Shown piece after piece: positions 51,251-61,038 of a stretch of DNA of 64,000 nucleotides. The notes under the pieces were generated by a model that was not told the DNA's origin, did not search any database, and saw nothing but the letters and a program-made list of their open reading frames with translations. The stretch is from Cyprinodon diabolis (lineage: Eukaryota > Chordata > Actinopteri > Cyprinodontiformes > Cyprinodontidae), in NCBI GenBank assembly GCA_030533445.1, contig CM060080.1, forward strand, positions 24,225,552-24,289,551. Reading direction: 5' to 3'. The stretch's first letter is position 1. Every line of letters starts with the position of its first letter. A program made the position numbers and the translations under genes.

Positions 51251-51479
51251 TCATGATGTTGATGGATTGGTTGTCACATCCTTATCCAGGGAGCCGTTTT
51301 CATCTAAAAGGCGAGAAGGGTCAAAGATTTCATGGTTCTTCCAAATCAGGAGGTCATAATTGACAGACAACTGGTTGATACAAATTTCCGTCTTTAGAGA
51401 TACTGAGATACCCCAAGGTATCATCTGAAGTGCTTGGTTGGGGAATGGTGTTGAGGACAAAGCTGGTAAAACACATAGG
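51251..51479 (-). pseudogene. cyp1c pseudogene, C-terminal fragment
   Basis: Read on the - strand, one frame starts MCFTSFVLNTIPQ and continues SDDTLGYLSISKDG. A second frame then takes over: ICINQLSVNYDLLIWKNHEI, FDPSRLLDENGSLDKD. These match residues about 381-446 of the intact neighbour (MRFTSFVPFTIPH ... FDPTRFLDENGALDRD). At least one frameshift is needed. The haem-binding loop (FSTGKRRCIG in the intact gene) and everything after it are not found in the following 390 nt. This is the missing continuation of the N-terminal part at 58532-59494. It directly abuts the MITE that also abuts that part. Confidence 0.85.
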
Positions 51480-51647
51480 TTGTGTCTAAATGTTTGTCCC
51501 TAATCCTAAATTTAGGGAGCCGTATAGTGATTATGCAATTTTAGACGATGACTACGAAAAGTAGTGGACTTGAAAAGCAGTGATCATCCCTGGTCACTAG
51601 ATGAGAACATATATCCCATAATGCTTTGTGAGGGCTCTCCTTGCAAA
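51480..51647 (+). mobile_element. Palindromic MITE family M, left half only
   Basis: Identical in order to the left half of the 58156 copy, but it ends inside the central inverted repeat at TTGCAAA. It marks the edge of the duplication. Confidence 0.85.
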
Positions 51648-53290
51648 AAAAAAAGACAAAAAAAAAAATGGAAAAAGAAAAAAGAGAAGAAAACTGTTTA
51701 AAATGATGGATGTTTAAAAGGAGAGTTCAAAGAAACTCTCAGCTTCAACTCTTACAGGAAATTAATAACTCATAGAAACAAAACTCTAAACTCTCTCAAT
51801 TTTTACAGGAAGTTAATAACTCATAGCTAAAAATAAAAAAAACTATAGATTTGCAAAAAATAAATAATTAATTTCTGAAAGATTTGACTCAAAGTGGCAT
51901 ATTTTCCTGAGAGAGTGAAATATTAATAACAATTTCTGGCTCATTTAAAACAAGTATGTTTAAAAATAAATAAAACCTAAAACCTGCTTAATGGATTTAA
52001 ATCAAGGATGATAAAAACAAAAAATAGAACATCCTAACTTTCAGAATTAGGACTGAAATAGCACCTGACATAAAGTTATAAATGTCTGGCTTACAGCCAA
52101 ATAGTAACTGGTTCACTGTTTATTGACTAGAGTTAAAGTACCTGCGTATAAACAGACTGAAAAGCGTCCATTTTACCGTTGAACCAGTTACAGTAGGTTC
52201 GGTAAAGATGGGCGGGCTAAGGGTTCCCCCCAATAAGAGAAAAGGGCCTGACACACATGAAGGTTTGCATGCAACAATTACGTTTAATCATTTATGTTAT
52301 GGCCATTTGTTTGTGTTTTGTTTGTCTTATCTGTTTGTCTTATATGTTGTCTGTAGTGTCTGTGGATCCACTCTAACTATTGTATGTTGTCCATTTGTGA
52401 AATGATAATTTAGTTATTTTTGTCTTGGTAAAATAGAAATGAGGGAATAATTAAGGTTAAACTTTAAAATAAGGACAGTTTCTAGTTTCTGTGGCTCATT
52501 CTTTTCCCTAACCTGTTTTCAAAACAAAGCAGGAGTTAAATGTGTTAAAGATAATGCACAGCTGTTTAAATTGGTAATAAAGGGGATTGACATAAGGTTC
52601 AAATATCACAACAAATAAAGTTTAATGAGAAAGATTTTAAAAATTAAATCAAATGAACAGATTATGCTTGTTTAACAATAATTGGGCATTTCTTCAAATA
52701 ATCAAGGACCTGTGTCATTATTTAAATGCTAAATGCTAAAGTTTAATTTGTTAACCTTAATTCTTTAGGATTTAGATTAAACTTTAACGGTAAATAAATC
52801 TATATGTGAGTAGCACAAATAACTTGTATAAAATAAATTAGGCTGGTTGAATTTGCTTTTACATTATTTACAATTCTTTAAGAAGTAAATCTATCTTAAG
52901 CTGATCTGGAATAAATATGCAAATTTATTTAACATAAGTATTGGTTAGTAATTATACGGTGTTCAAATGACTCAATTGGAAATAATGATGATAATAACAT
53001 TATTTAATAATAATAATAACGATAACATTAATAATAATGATTACAATGAAAGAGGATATAAATAACAGGATTTAATTCCTACATTAAGATGAATGGTGGC
53101 GGCTTTAAAATGACCTATTCTCAATGAATCCATAGCTCAGATATATCTGGAGGTGTAGTTGACTTAAACTTTATGGGTTTTCTTCAACAGAACATATTTT
53201 ATTTGTTCTGATGAACTTATTTTGATCTACTATTGTTTGTGAAAGGGTAAGATAACATCTGATCTGTCTTTCCCTCAGCTCCTTTAATTC
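51648..53290. other. Unique AT-rich insert between the duplicates
   Basis: Begins with an A-rich run and has an interrupted (TAA)n tract at about 52978-53045. No frame resembles a known protein. It may be decayed internal sequence of the retroviral element to its right, but I see no proof. Confidence 0.4.
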
Positions 53291-53640
53291 AGCATGTTGG
53301 TAACTTTGACTCCCAGTTTTCCTCCACATGAGCTCATGACGGGTCGACCCTTTCCTGGACCACAGAACGGGCCAGACCACTGACCTCTGGCCAGACTGGG
53401 ACTGACAGGTGACACATTAAAATGACCTACAAGACTTTTTTTTCCCTTAGTCAGAGACGGCTTTACAGAGGGACCAAGGTGCCTGGAGATCCTGATGGAG
53501 GACCTTCTCAGCCATCCTTCCATCCTGCAGCAGGAGGAGGTGTGGCTCAAAGTCATCAAAAGAAAGTGATCAGAGCTCATCTGAGCTCATCTGGAAGGAA
53601 CCAGGAAAAGCTTCAACAAAACAAATCAGAATAAAGGGGC
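53290..53640 (+). pseudogene. Endogenous retrovirus remnant, integrase C-terminal end
   Basis: One frame reads LTPSFPPHELMTGRPFPGP at about 53306-53362, which resembles the end of the integrase core in gammaretrovirus-like pol genes (family pattern LSPxELLFGRP). The frame breaks soon after, with several stops. No reverse transcriptase, gag or env can be recognised. Non-functional debris. Confidence 0.45.
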
Positions 53641-54639
53641 AGAATAATCCCCTCTGATTGGTTAATTAACACATCAGTAGTCCACCTGATGTGTTGAGGA
53701 CCAGCTGCTCTGCAGACCACCCATTGAACCTCGTTCAAAATGTCGCCTGTATAAGGGACCAACATCAACAGAAAGATGAAGACGCCCACCTGAAGATGTC
53801 TGACATCAGTTTTGGCTTTTTTATTTTTTAATCATACAAAATTTGATATTACTTTTCTTGATAATAAAAAGAAAGTTCAAGTGTTAGATGACCACCTGAT
53901 GGCTGATGGTCAGTATTGGCAGAGATTTCTGGATTAGAGAATGAACTCTGATGATCGGGTCATCTCAGCTACCATTGGGAAAGAGGAGCGCTGAGATTAA
54001 ATCCTCCAACTTTTCAATGTGTGCTTTGACTGACCCTGATTCTGAAGAGCTGAACTCTTCATCTGCGTGAAACATCTTTGTGTTATGATTTTAACATTTT
54101 GCATAGAGATTGATCCTTTTTACTTTTAATGAAGCTCAGATTAATAATTTGACTTACAGTTTGTTGACATGAAGGGGTCTATTGTTTTGACTGATTTGAA
54201 CTTTTCTCTTTCCAGGGAAACAAAAAGGGTAACTGATAATGATAAGGACTAAAAATTTAAATTTCAGCAAATAGATATTTTACCATAAAAGTATCATAAT
54301 GGGGAAAAACAGTAAGTATTTTTGCCAACTAAGATGTGATTCCAGGGCTCCTTTTATTGGCAACATATTTTAGCTATCATTATCTTTTCCATAATTTTTC
54401 CATCTATTATAATCATTTAACATTGTCCACCGACTTAATGCCGTTGTGGATTTTTGATTCATTATTTTTTAATTATCATTATTTTTCTTATTATTATTAA
54501 TTTTTTTTAAAATATTTTTAGTGTTTTAGTTTTTTAGCTTTCTTTACATATACTCACAATTTTAGTTTCTTAGTTTTTTATATTCATAAATTTTCCTTTT
54601 TTTATGATATCGATTACACAAGGATAATATCCTTTTATA

Positions 54640-54654
54640 ATCGAAAGGGTGGAC
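54640..54654 (+). other. Polypurine-tract-like sequence before the LTR
   Basis: CGAAAGGGTGGAC sits immediately before the TG that starts the LTR, where a retroviral polypurine tract is expected. Confidence 0.4.
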
Positions 54655-55060
54655 TGTTGTGGGAAAATTTATATCTTTCTCTAATTATATATTAATATTC
54701 ATATTTACTCACTATAAAAGTTTTCACTCAGTCTGTTTCTCTCTCAAGGCCACACCATTCCCTGCAGAATGTTGTTTGAAGAGCAGACATAGCTTCTTCC
54801 CATAACAATCCAGATTCTTTCTCAAGGTTTATTCATAACATGTTACTGTTAAGCAAAGTGTGTGTAATTTGTTGTGACTCTGACTGCTTTCCATTGTTGT
54901 AACTAGGGGGAGACAAACCCTGCCCAGATCAGAACAGAGCAGAATGCTGTGCCATGATGACTGTTCTCTCTTTGCAAAGATTATTAATAAATGTGCCGAC
55001 TGAGTGAAATCCATCGATCTCCGTTTATTTAACTAGGATGAATAGTTTTTTTCCCACGAT
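54655..55060 (+). mobile_element. Retroviral-type LTR (3' LTR or solo)
   Basis: About 406 bp starting TGTTGTGGGAAAA and ending TTTTTTTCCCACGATA-like, so the ends are short inverted repeats. Inside are a TATA-like CTATAAAAG near 54713 and AATAAA near 54986, in the order expected for U3-R. No matching 5' LTR is seen in the window. Its right end touches copy 2 of the duplication exactly. Confidence 0.6.
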
Positions 55061-55615
55061 AGGTATACCAATGACCACTCACAGAGGGAGACACGGTCTC
55101 TATGATAAAAGAAAAACAAACAAAAAAACATGAGAGTTTAAAAGTTCACAAAGTAGTTTTTTCATTTTTCTTTACAATATCTTCAGATGTATGGAATGAG
55201 AAGTGCTCATTATTTAATAGATAAATAACTATGAAATGAACATCTACTCTAATAAATAATACAAATAAAAGTATTATTATGAAAGTGCAAAATAACTAAA
55301 TGCAAGTATAGTTCTCAACAGAATTATTTAATTAAAAATCAATAGATGATGTTAAAGCATGTTACCTAATTACAGTTGTTTTTTTAATTCAAAATATAAA
55401 GCCCCTGTCACACCTTGACGTATGAAAAATCTGTCAAAAATGCTGGCATATGTTGGATAAGTTATGGGTATGTTTTGTACAAGTTATGAGCACGCTAAAG
55501 CACGTTGAAGCACGCTAGCATACATCAACATGCAACAGATGCCATCGTATGCCATCTGTGGGGCATATGTTACAGGTAAGTAACATTGACCTTTGTTAAA
55601 TGTAAGTTACTCATA

Positions 55616-57220
55616 CAGTGGGGCAAAAAAGTATTTAGTCAGCCACCAATAGTGCAAGTTCTCCCACTTAAAAAGATGAGAGAGCCCAGCAATTTTCATC
55701 ATAGATATACCTCAACTATGAGAGACAAAATGAGAAAAAAAAATCCAGAAAATCACATTGTCTGATTTTTAAAGAATTTATTTGCAAAATATGGTGGAAA
55801 ATAAGTATTTGGTCAGTTACAAACAAGCAAGATTCCTGGCTCTCACAGACCTGTAACTTCTTCTGTAAGAGGCTCCTCTGTCCTCCACTCGTTACCTTCA
55901 TTAATGGCACCTGTTTGAACCTGTTATCAGTATAAAAGACACCTGTCCACAACCTCAAACAGTCACACTCTAAACTCCACCATGGCCAAAACTAGAGAGC
56001 TGTCAAAGGACACCCGAAACCAAATTATAGACCTGCACCAGGCTGGGAAGTCTGAATCTGCAATAGGTAAACAGCTTGGTGTGAAAAAATCAACTGTGGG
56101 ATCAATTATTAGAAAATGGAAAACATACAAGACCACTGATAATCTTCCACGATCTGGGGCTCCATGCAAGATCTCACCCCGTGGGGTAAAAATTATCACA
56201 AGAACGGTGAGTAAAAATCCCAGAACCACACGGGGGGACCTAGTGAATGACCTGCAGAGAGCTGGGACCAAAGTAACAAAGGCTACCATCAGTAACACAC
56301 TACGCCGCCAGGGACTCAAATCCTGCAGTGCCAGACGTGTCCCCCTGCTTAAGCCAGTACATGTCAAGGCCCGTCTCAAGTTTACTAGAGAGCATTTGGA
56401 TGATCCAGACGATGACTGGGAGAATATCATATGGTCAGATGAAACCAAAATAGAACTTTTTGGTAAAAACTCTACTCGTCGTGTTTGGAGGAGAGAGAAT
56501 GCTGAGTTGCATCCAAAGAACACCATACCTACAGTGAAGCATGGGGGTGGAAACATCATGCTTTGGGGCTGTTTTTCTGCTAAGGGACCAGGACGACTGA
56601 TCCGTGTGAAGGAAAGAATGAATGGGGCCATGTCTCGTCACATTTTGAGTGAAAACCTCCTTCCATCAGCAAGAGCATTGAAGATGAAACGTGGCTGGGT
56701 CTTTCAGCATGACAATGATCCCAAACACACCGCCCGGGTAACGAAGGAGTGGCTTCATAAGAAGCATTTCAAGGTCCTGGAGTGGCCTAGCCAGTCTCCA
56801 GATCTCAACCCCATAGAAAATCTTTGGAGGGAGTTGAAAGTCCGTGTTGCCCAGCGACAGCCCCAGAACATCACTGCTCTAAAGGAGATCTGCATGTAGG
56901 AATGGGCCAAAATACCAGCAACAGTGTGTGAAAACCTTGTGAAGACTTACAGAAAACGTTTGATCTCTGTCATTGCCAACAAAGGGTATATAACAAAGTA
57001 TTGAGATGAACTTTTGTTATTGACCAAATATTTATTTTCCACCATATTTTGCAAATAAATTCTTTAAAAATCAGACAATGTGATTTTCTGGATTTTTTTT
57101 TCTCATTTTGTCTCTCATAGTTGAGGTATATCTATGATGAAAATTACCGGCCTCTCTCATCTTTTTGAGTGGGAGAACTTGCACTATTGGTGGCTGACTA
57201 AATACTTTTTTGCCCCACTG
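55616..57220 (+). mobile_element. Tc1/mariner transposon, nearly complete
   Basis: A 1605-bp element with long terminal inverted repeats starting CAGTGGGGCAAAAAAGTATT at both ends, nearly identical over about 70 bp. It is flanked by TA at 55614-55615 and 57221-57222. The empty site, ACTCATAAGTTG, survives in copy 1 of the duplication. It carries one transposase frame. Confidence 0.97.
55982..57004 (+). pseudogene. Tc1-like transposase with one premature stop
   Basis: The first 305 codons are open. They include an N-terminal paired-type helix-turn-helix DNA-binding region (about 1-115; [15 protein letters not shown]), then the DDE catalytic domain with Asp153 (WSDET), Asp244 (QHDND) and Glu279 (NPIENLW). 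The Asp244-Glu279 spacing of 34 residues is the DD34E hallmark of Tc1. A TAG at 56897-56899 sits where the related 46613 copy has Glu (VEEWAKI). The frame continues past it with family-like residues ([15 protein letters not shown]) to a TGA at 57002. The enzyme cuts and pastes elements with matching ends at TA sites. The truncated product retains all three catalytic residues, so activity cannot be ruled out from sequence. Confidence 0.92.
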
Positions 57221-57665
57221 TAAGTTGTGGTGTCTAGCTTATCCAAGATCTAAGAGTAACCTGTGCATAACTTATGCTTAACAAGAACTTATCTCCAACA
57301 CATATCAAAGTATCTGAAGGGTTCCAGACGGACGTTGAGCATATTTCTAACTGACAGCTACTGTTTAATGGCATATTGGAGCCGTTTTGGTATAAAAGGG
57401 GGTTGACAGGAGGAAACAGTCAGTTCTCCTCCAGACTTCCTCTCCATCATAGGGTGAGCGAGAAGGTGATGGATTCCCCCAGCGTTCAAAGCCATGGCCA
57501 CATGGGACATGACACTGAATCTGCTGTGACTACAAAATTTCTTTCTTTCTTTTTTTGTTTTATTTATTCTTTTTTCTTGGGGGGCAGGCGGTAAACAGCA
57601 GCTAGGTTAATACCACAACCAAAGATCTTTTATGCAGACTTTTAAGCAGAGTTTAACTAATGCTT

Positions 57666-57705
57666 CGTAATCCCCATGAAAGGATGCTCTTTCATGGGGA
57701 TTACG
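57666..57705. repeat. 17-bp hairpin, shortened counterpart of 50392
   Basis: Arms CGTAATCCCCATGAAAG and complement with loop GATGCT. Copy 1 has five more paired bases on each side of its loop. Confidence 0.9.
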
Positions 57706-58155
57706 CTGCCGTACCATATGCATAAGTTAGGTTCTCGTTTGACATAAGTTCTGGACTCGTTATGAATATGCTTTGCATACGCCTTAAAATAAAAATAAAA
57801 ACTAAAAAAATAAAAATAAAAAAATTTGATTGTATGCCAGCATTTCAGCAGATTCTTGGTAGTCAGATATACAATGTCTACTGTAAATCGGCAAGGTGTG
57901 ACAGGGCCCTAAGTTTTAAAAAGTCACTAAGTATTTCATAATAATGTTTTCCCAACAATCACCTTTGTATTTCATAATAAGAATCTAATACTGAATGTTT
58001 TTTTCAGCCAATCAGCATTAGTGTGTTGTTATTGCACCCCAATTGGCTAATTCCAAACAGCGACTAGTCTTCCTTCTAATACCTGACTGACTGCTCTTTC
58101 AGCTAGCAACAAATAGCTTGGTGGAGTTAAGGACAAAGCTGGTAAAACACATAGG

Positions 58156-58529
58156 TTGTGTCTAAATGTTTTCCCTAATCCTAAATTTAGGGAGCCGTAT
58201 AGTGATTATGCAATTTTAGACGACGACTACGAAAAGTAGTGGACTTGAAAAGCAGTGATCATCCCTGGTCACTAGATGAGAACATATATCCCATAATGCT
58301 TTGTGAGGGCTCTCCTTGCAAAGCATTATGGGATTTCTTGTCACAACAGCCAATAACAAAGATGGTGCAGGCACTGTGCGGTGAGTAAGAGCCATGTGAC
58401 TAACAAGAAGCGAAAAGTAGTGATCATCTGTCCAAACGGTCAGTTTTCTGAGTTTGCAATAAAATTTATAGTACCTGCTCTATATAGTGATTGAGGAATT
58501 TAGGGGTTAAAGCAGACGCTCGGACACAG
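58156..58529 (+). mobile_element. Palindromic MITE family M, full copy inside cyp1c pseudogene
   Basis: Left end TTGTGTCTAAATG, right end AGCAGACGCTCGGACACAG. A central inverted repeat lies at 58288-58303 and 58319-58334 (16-bp perfect arms). It interrupts the cyp1c pseudogene at the codons matching the ETMRF K-helix of the intact gene. Confidence 0.85.
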
Positions 58530-58531
58530 CA

Positions 58532-59494
58532 ATTGTTTTACTAGATAGAGGAATCCAGATGAGGAATGTGTTTTCTGTCCTCAACTGAAAGCAGCCTGTC
58601 CCATCCTTCCTCCTTGTAACTGAGTTCATGGAGTTTGTTTGAATGTCAGGGTGCTTAGCCAGCAAGAGAACAATTCAGTAAATGGTAGTAGAGAGAGTAT
58701 CCTTGCCTACACCAATCAAACCTGCCATTGTTGTCTCTGGGTCACCTTCAGACTCAGCAAGGACTTTTATAATGGCATCAATCATTACCCTTATGACCTG
58801 TGGATTAAGTCTTATTTTCATTGGGGAAAGTCTGAAGCCAGGGCATGAGATCGTCTAAACTTCCCATCACTGTCTGTCCAAACTGATCTATGTTATCCAA
58901 TAAGGCTCTGAACTCTACATCATCGTCACCATAGCATTTTCCAAAGCACAGAGCAGAAATTGCATTGGCAAGACCTACTGTCAATTGATACTTCAGGTTA
59001 AAATGCTGTGTCTGAGTGCAGAGTTTAAGGAGATTCTCTTCTAGTTCTTTGGACTCACTGGCAATTTGATCTTCAAAAGATTTTTTTATATGACTGTTGC
59101 TGTGATTAGAGAAAGTCCAACTCTTTTTGTCCCCTGATACACTCTGAAAGGACATAAAGTGTGGCATCCTAGCAAACTCCCTGCTGTGCTGAAACAGAGC
59201 CTCAAGGATCAACTGGGCTCTGTTCAGGACCACTACATTGATGCAACCCCAGTGAATCTGATATACGTCCCCGTATTTCTTTGCAAGCTTAGGAAAGGAG
59301 ATAAGAGGCATTAGACCCAGCTGAAAAGCATTGCTGGCTACTTGCATTTTCCTCTTGAGTTTTAGGTCCCTAACCCACAGGCGGGCTTCCAGACAGTGGA
59401 GAAAAACAAACAAAGTAACGAGAGCAGGTTTGACATGTCAGCTCCAGTGCATGATGATGCTGCTGCTGCACTTCAGACCCAACTCTGCAACCAT
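58532..59494 (-). pseudogene. cyp1c pseudogene, N-terminal three quarters
   Basis: A tandem relative of the intact gene at 61039-62616, in the same orientation. It begins MVAELGLKCSSSIIMHWS, then meets TGA at codon 19. It continues FVFLHCLEARLWVRDLKLKR, LAKKYGDVYQIHWGCINVVV and onward to DDLMPWLQTFPNE. Visible lesions: the proline-rich hinge (PGPFAWPVVGN) is deleted; about 20 codons including the KQWKVHRKVAQ stretch are missing; about 30 codons are lost with a frameshift after FPNE; a stop follows the I-helix equivalent (GLIGVGKDTLSTT); another frameshift comes before GWDRLLSVEDRK; and TAGTAA falls at the K-helix, followed by the MITE. Its C-terminal continuation is at 51251-51479. Many fish carry cyp1c1 and cyp1c2 in tandem, so this is probably the lost partner. 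Confidence 0.93.
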
Positions 59495-59539
59495 TAGAGC
59501 TATTCCATTTTCTGAAATAAACGGTCTTTAAAATGTTTT

Positions 59540-61000
59540 AATTTACATGATGTATCTAGATAGAGTGTTAAACTGATCCTTAAAAATTTTCACAAAAATG
59601 ATCTTACTCTTCCCATTGGCAAGGGTAAGGCAACAGTATTGCAGGGTACCAGGCCATGAGCTTCACTCATGGTGCCATAAAATTATAGGGAATTCATAAA
59701 AGTTAATTTGAAACTATATATCATAAAAAGGCTGGTATTATTCTATATACAAGGCAGAAATTAGATTAATGTATCCTTTGTGACAAAATAAAAAAAAAAT
59801 CATTAATTGTCAAAGGTGTAAGATAGGCACCATATTTTTTTATAGTAATAAAAAATAAGAGATTATAACACCCACCTCCCCCCACTACTGCACCCCCCCA
59901 CCCCACCCAAACACACCCACACCCACACACAATACTTCCAGAAAGAAATATAGATTATTTAACTGTATGCGCACCTTTTAGTTTAATAATTTGGTATTTC
60001 ATCAACCTGTTTTATGTTGTAATTAGAAAAATGTTTTTTGCTTTGCTAAGTTTTATAGTAAGATGCTTTTTTCATCCTCTCTATTAAGGCGAAATAAATC
60101 AGACACACCAAGAATTTACAATTCATTTTAATTTTAAATACAGCTTATTTATTTCAGTATATAAAGGTTCAGTGAGTCTTAAAAAAAGCAGGCTCTCCAG
60201 ATAGAAGGCTTTAACATTGGAAGCTGACCGGTGTTCATTTTCTGTCTTAACACAGGCAGAAAAACATCCCTTGGATATTAAAATGTCAGGTTGTGAACAC
60301 AGAGGCTTAGAGTGAGTGCACCAACATCCGTGTAGCTTTGAAAAACTGCACTGTAAACAAACATGGTTTTAAGAATGCCTCACAAGTGAGAGACATGTCT
60401 TATTTTGTTGTACTGAGGAAAAGAGAGGCATGGCATAATGGTAGCTGCAGTGCTTGTACAGTGAAAGTAAAGCTTTGATGCAGAAAGTCTGTTAGTCCTT
60501 GCGGTCCCCACAAGCTTTACACAAGCTCATTTTAGTATCCATTGTGTTCTAATGTTTTAGATACAATAGATAGTGATTACATTTGTTTCGTAACTGGCAT
60601 ACATTAAATACAATATATATGGCAAAATTAAAATACATTTTAAACAAAACAAATTAGAGCAATGGACGTTCAAGTTTCTTAGTCACATTCTCAAGTATTT
60701 GATATGCATCAGCAATACTTTAAATGTCACTTTTGAACACATAGTTGTGCTTAGCTGTATGACAAACAAGCATGTGTTTCTCTAATAAATCTTATCAAGT
60801 GCAGAATATTACTGAGTATTGACAGAGTATTAGTGAATATTTTATACTCTCCAATGATCCTAACACTCTATGAACGTATGTTATATTTGTATCAGACATC
60901 TTTTAAATATAGAATCCAACATATGCATTACATTTTCATATTTAATATAGAAAACTGTTTTTTTTTTTTTTTTTGCAAGAATACAGACTTCAAAATGTAA
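59540..61000. other. Intergenic and cyp1c 3' UTR
   Basis: A C-rich low-complexity patch at 59871-59930 is surrounded by AT-rich sequence. The part nearest the cyp1c stop is probably its 3' UTR, and a T-run at 60958-60974 lies within it. Confidence 0.4.
60148..60153 (-). terminator. Possible cyp1c polyadenylation signal
   Basis: AATAAA on the - strand about 885 nt past the stop codon. This would imply a long 3' UTR. Confidence 0.35.
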
Positions 61001-61038
61001 TCGGCGGTAAAGTGTGTAACAGAAGTATGGCATGGTGT

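Larger units (their letters stand above)
49386..51647. repeat. Segmental duplication, copy 1
   Basis: Matches 55061-58322 almost base for base, from AGGTATACCAAT through to TCTCCTTGCAAA. It differs in three main ways. It has no Tc1 element (empty TA near 49953). It keeps 50862-51453, including the cyp1c C-terminal fragment, which copy 2 lacks. Its hairpin at 50392 is longer. Joining its right end to position 58323 would give an uninterrupted MITE and a correctly ordered cyp1c pseudogene, so this copy plus the right flank looks like the ancestral order. Confidence 0.9.
55396..57904. mobile_element. TIR-bounded non-autonomous element, copy 2
   Basis: The same element as 49734-50641, split by the Tc1 insertion. 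The TATA-like motif is at 57391-57398 and the 72-codon frame at 57376-57594 is identical to that of copy 1. Confidence 0.6.
55061..58322. repeat. Segmental duplication, copy 2 (with Tc1 insertion)
   Basis: Repeats 49386-51647. It has gained a Tc1 element at 55616-57220 and lost about 590 bp (equivalent of 50862-51453). The loss joins GGAGTT at 58128 to AAGGACAAAGC; GTT occurs at both edges in copy 1, suggesting a microhomology deletion. Very few other differences are visible, so the duplication is young or is two alleles assembled in series. Confidence 0.9.

Noticed and set aside
55963..56631. 222-codon - strand frame inside the Tc1 element
   Set aside because: Antisense shadow of the transposase frame, which explains its length.
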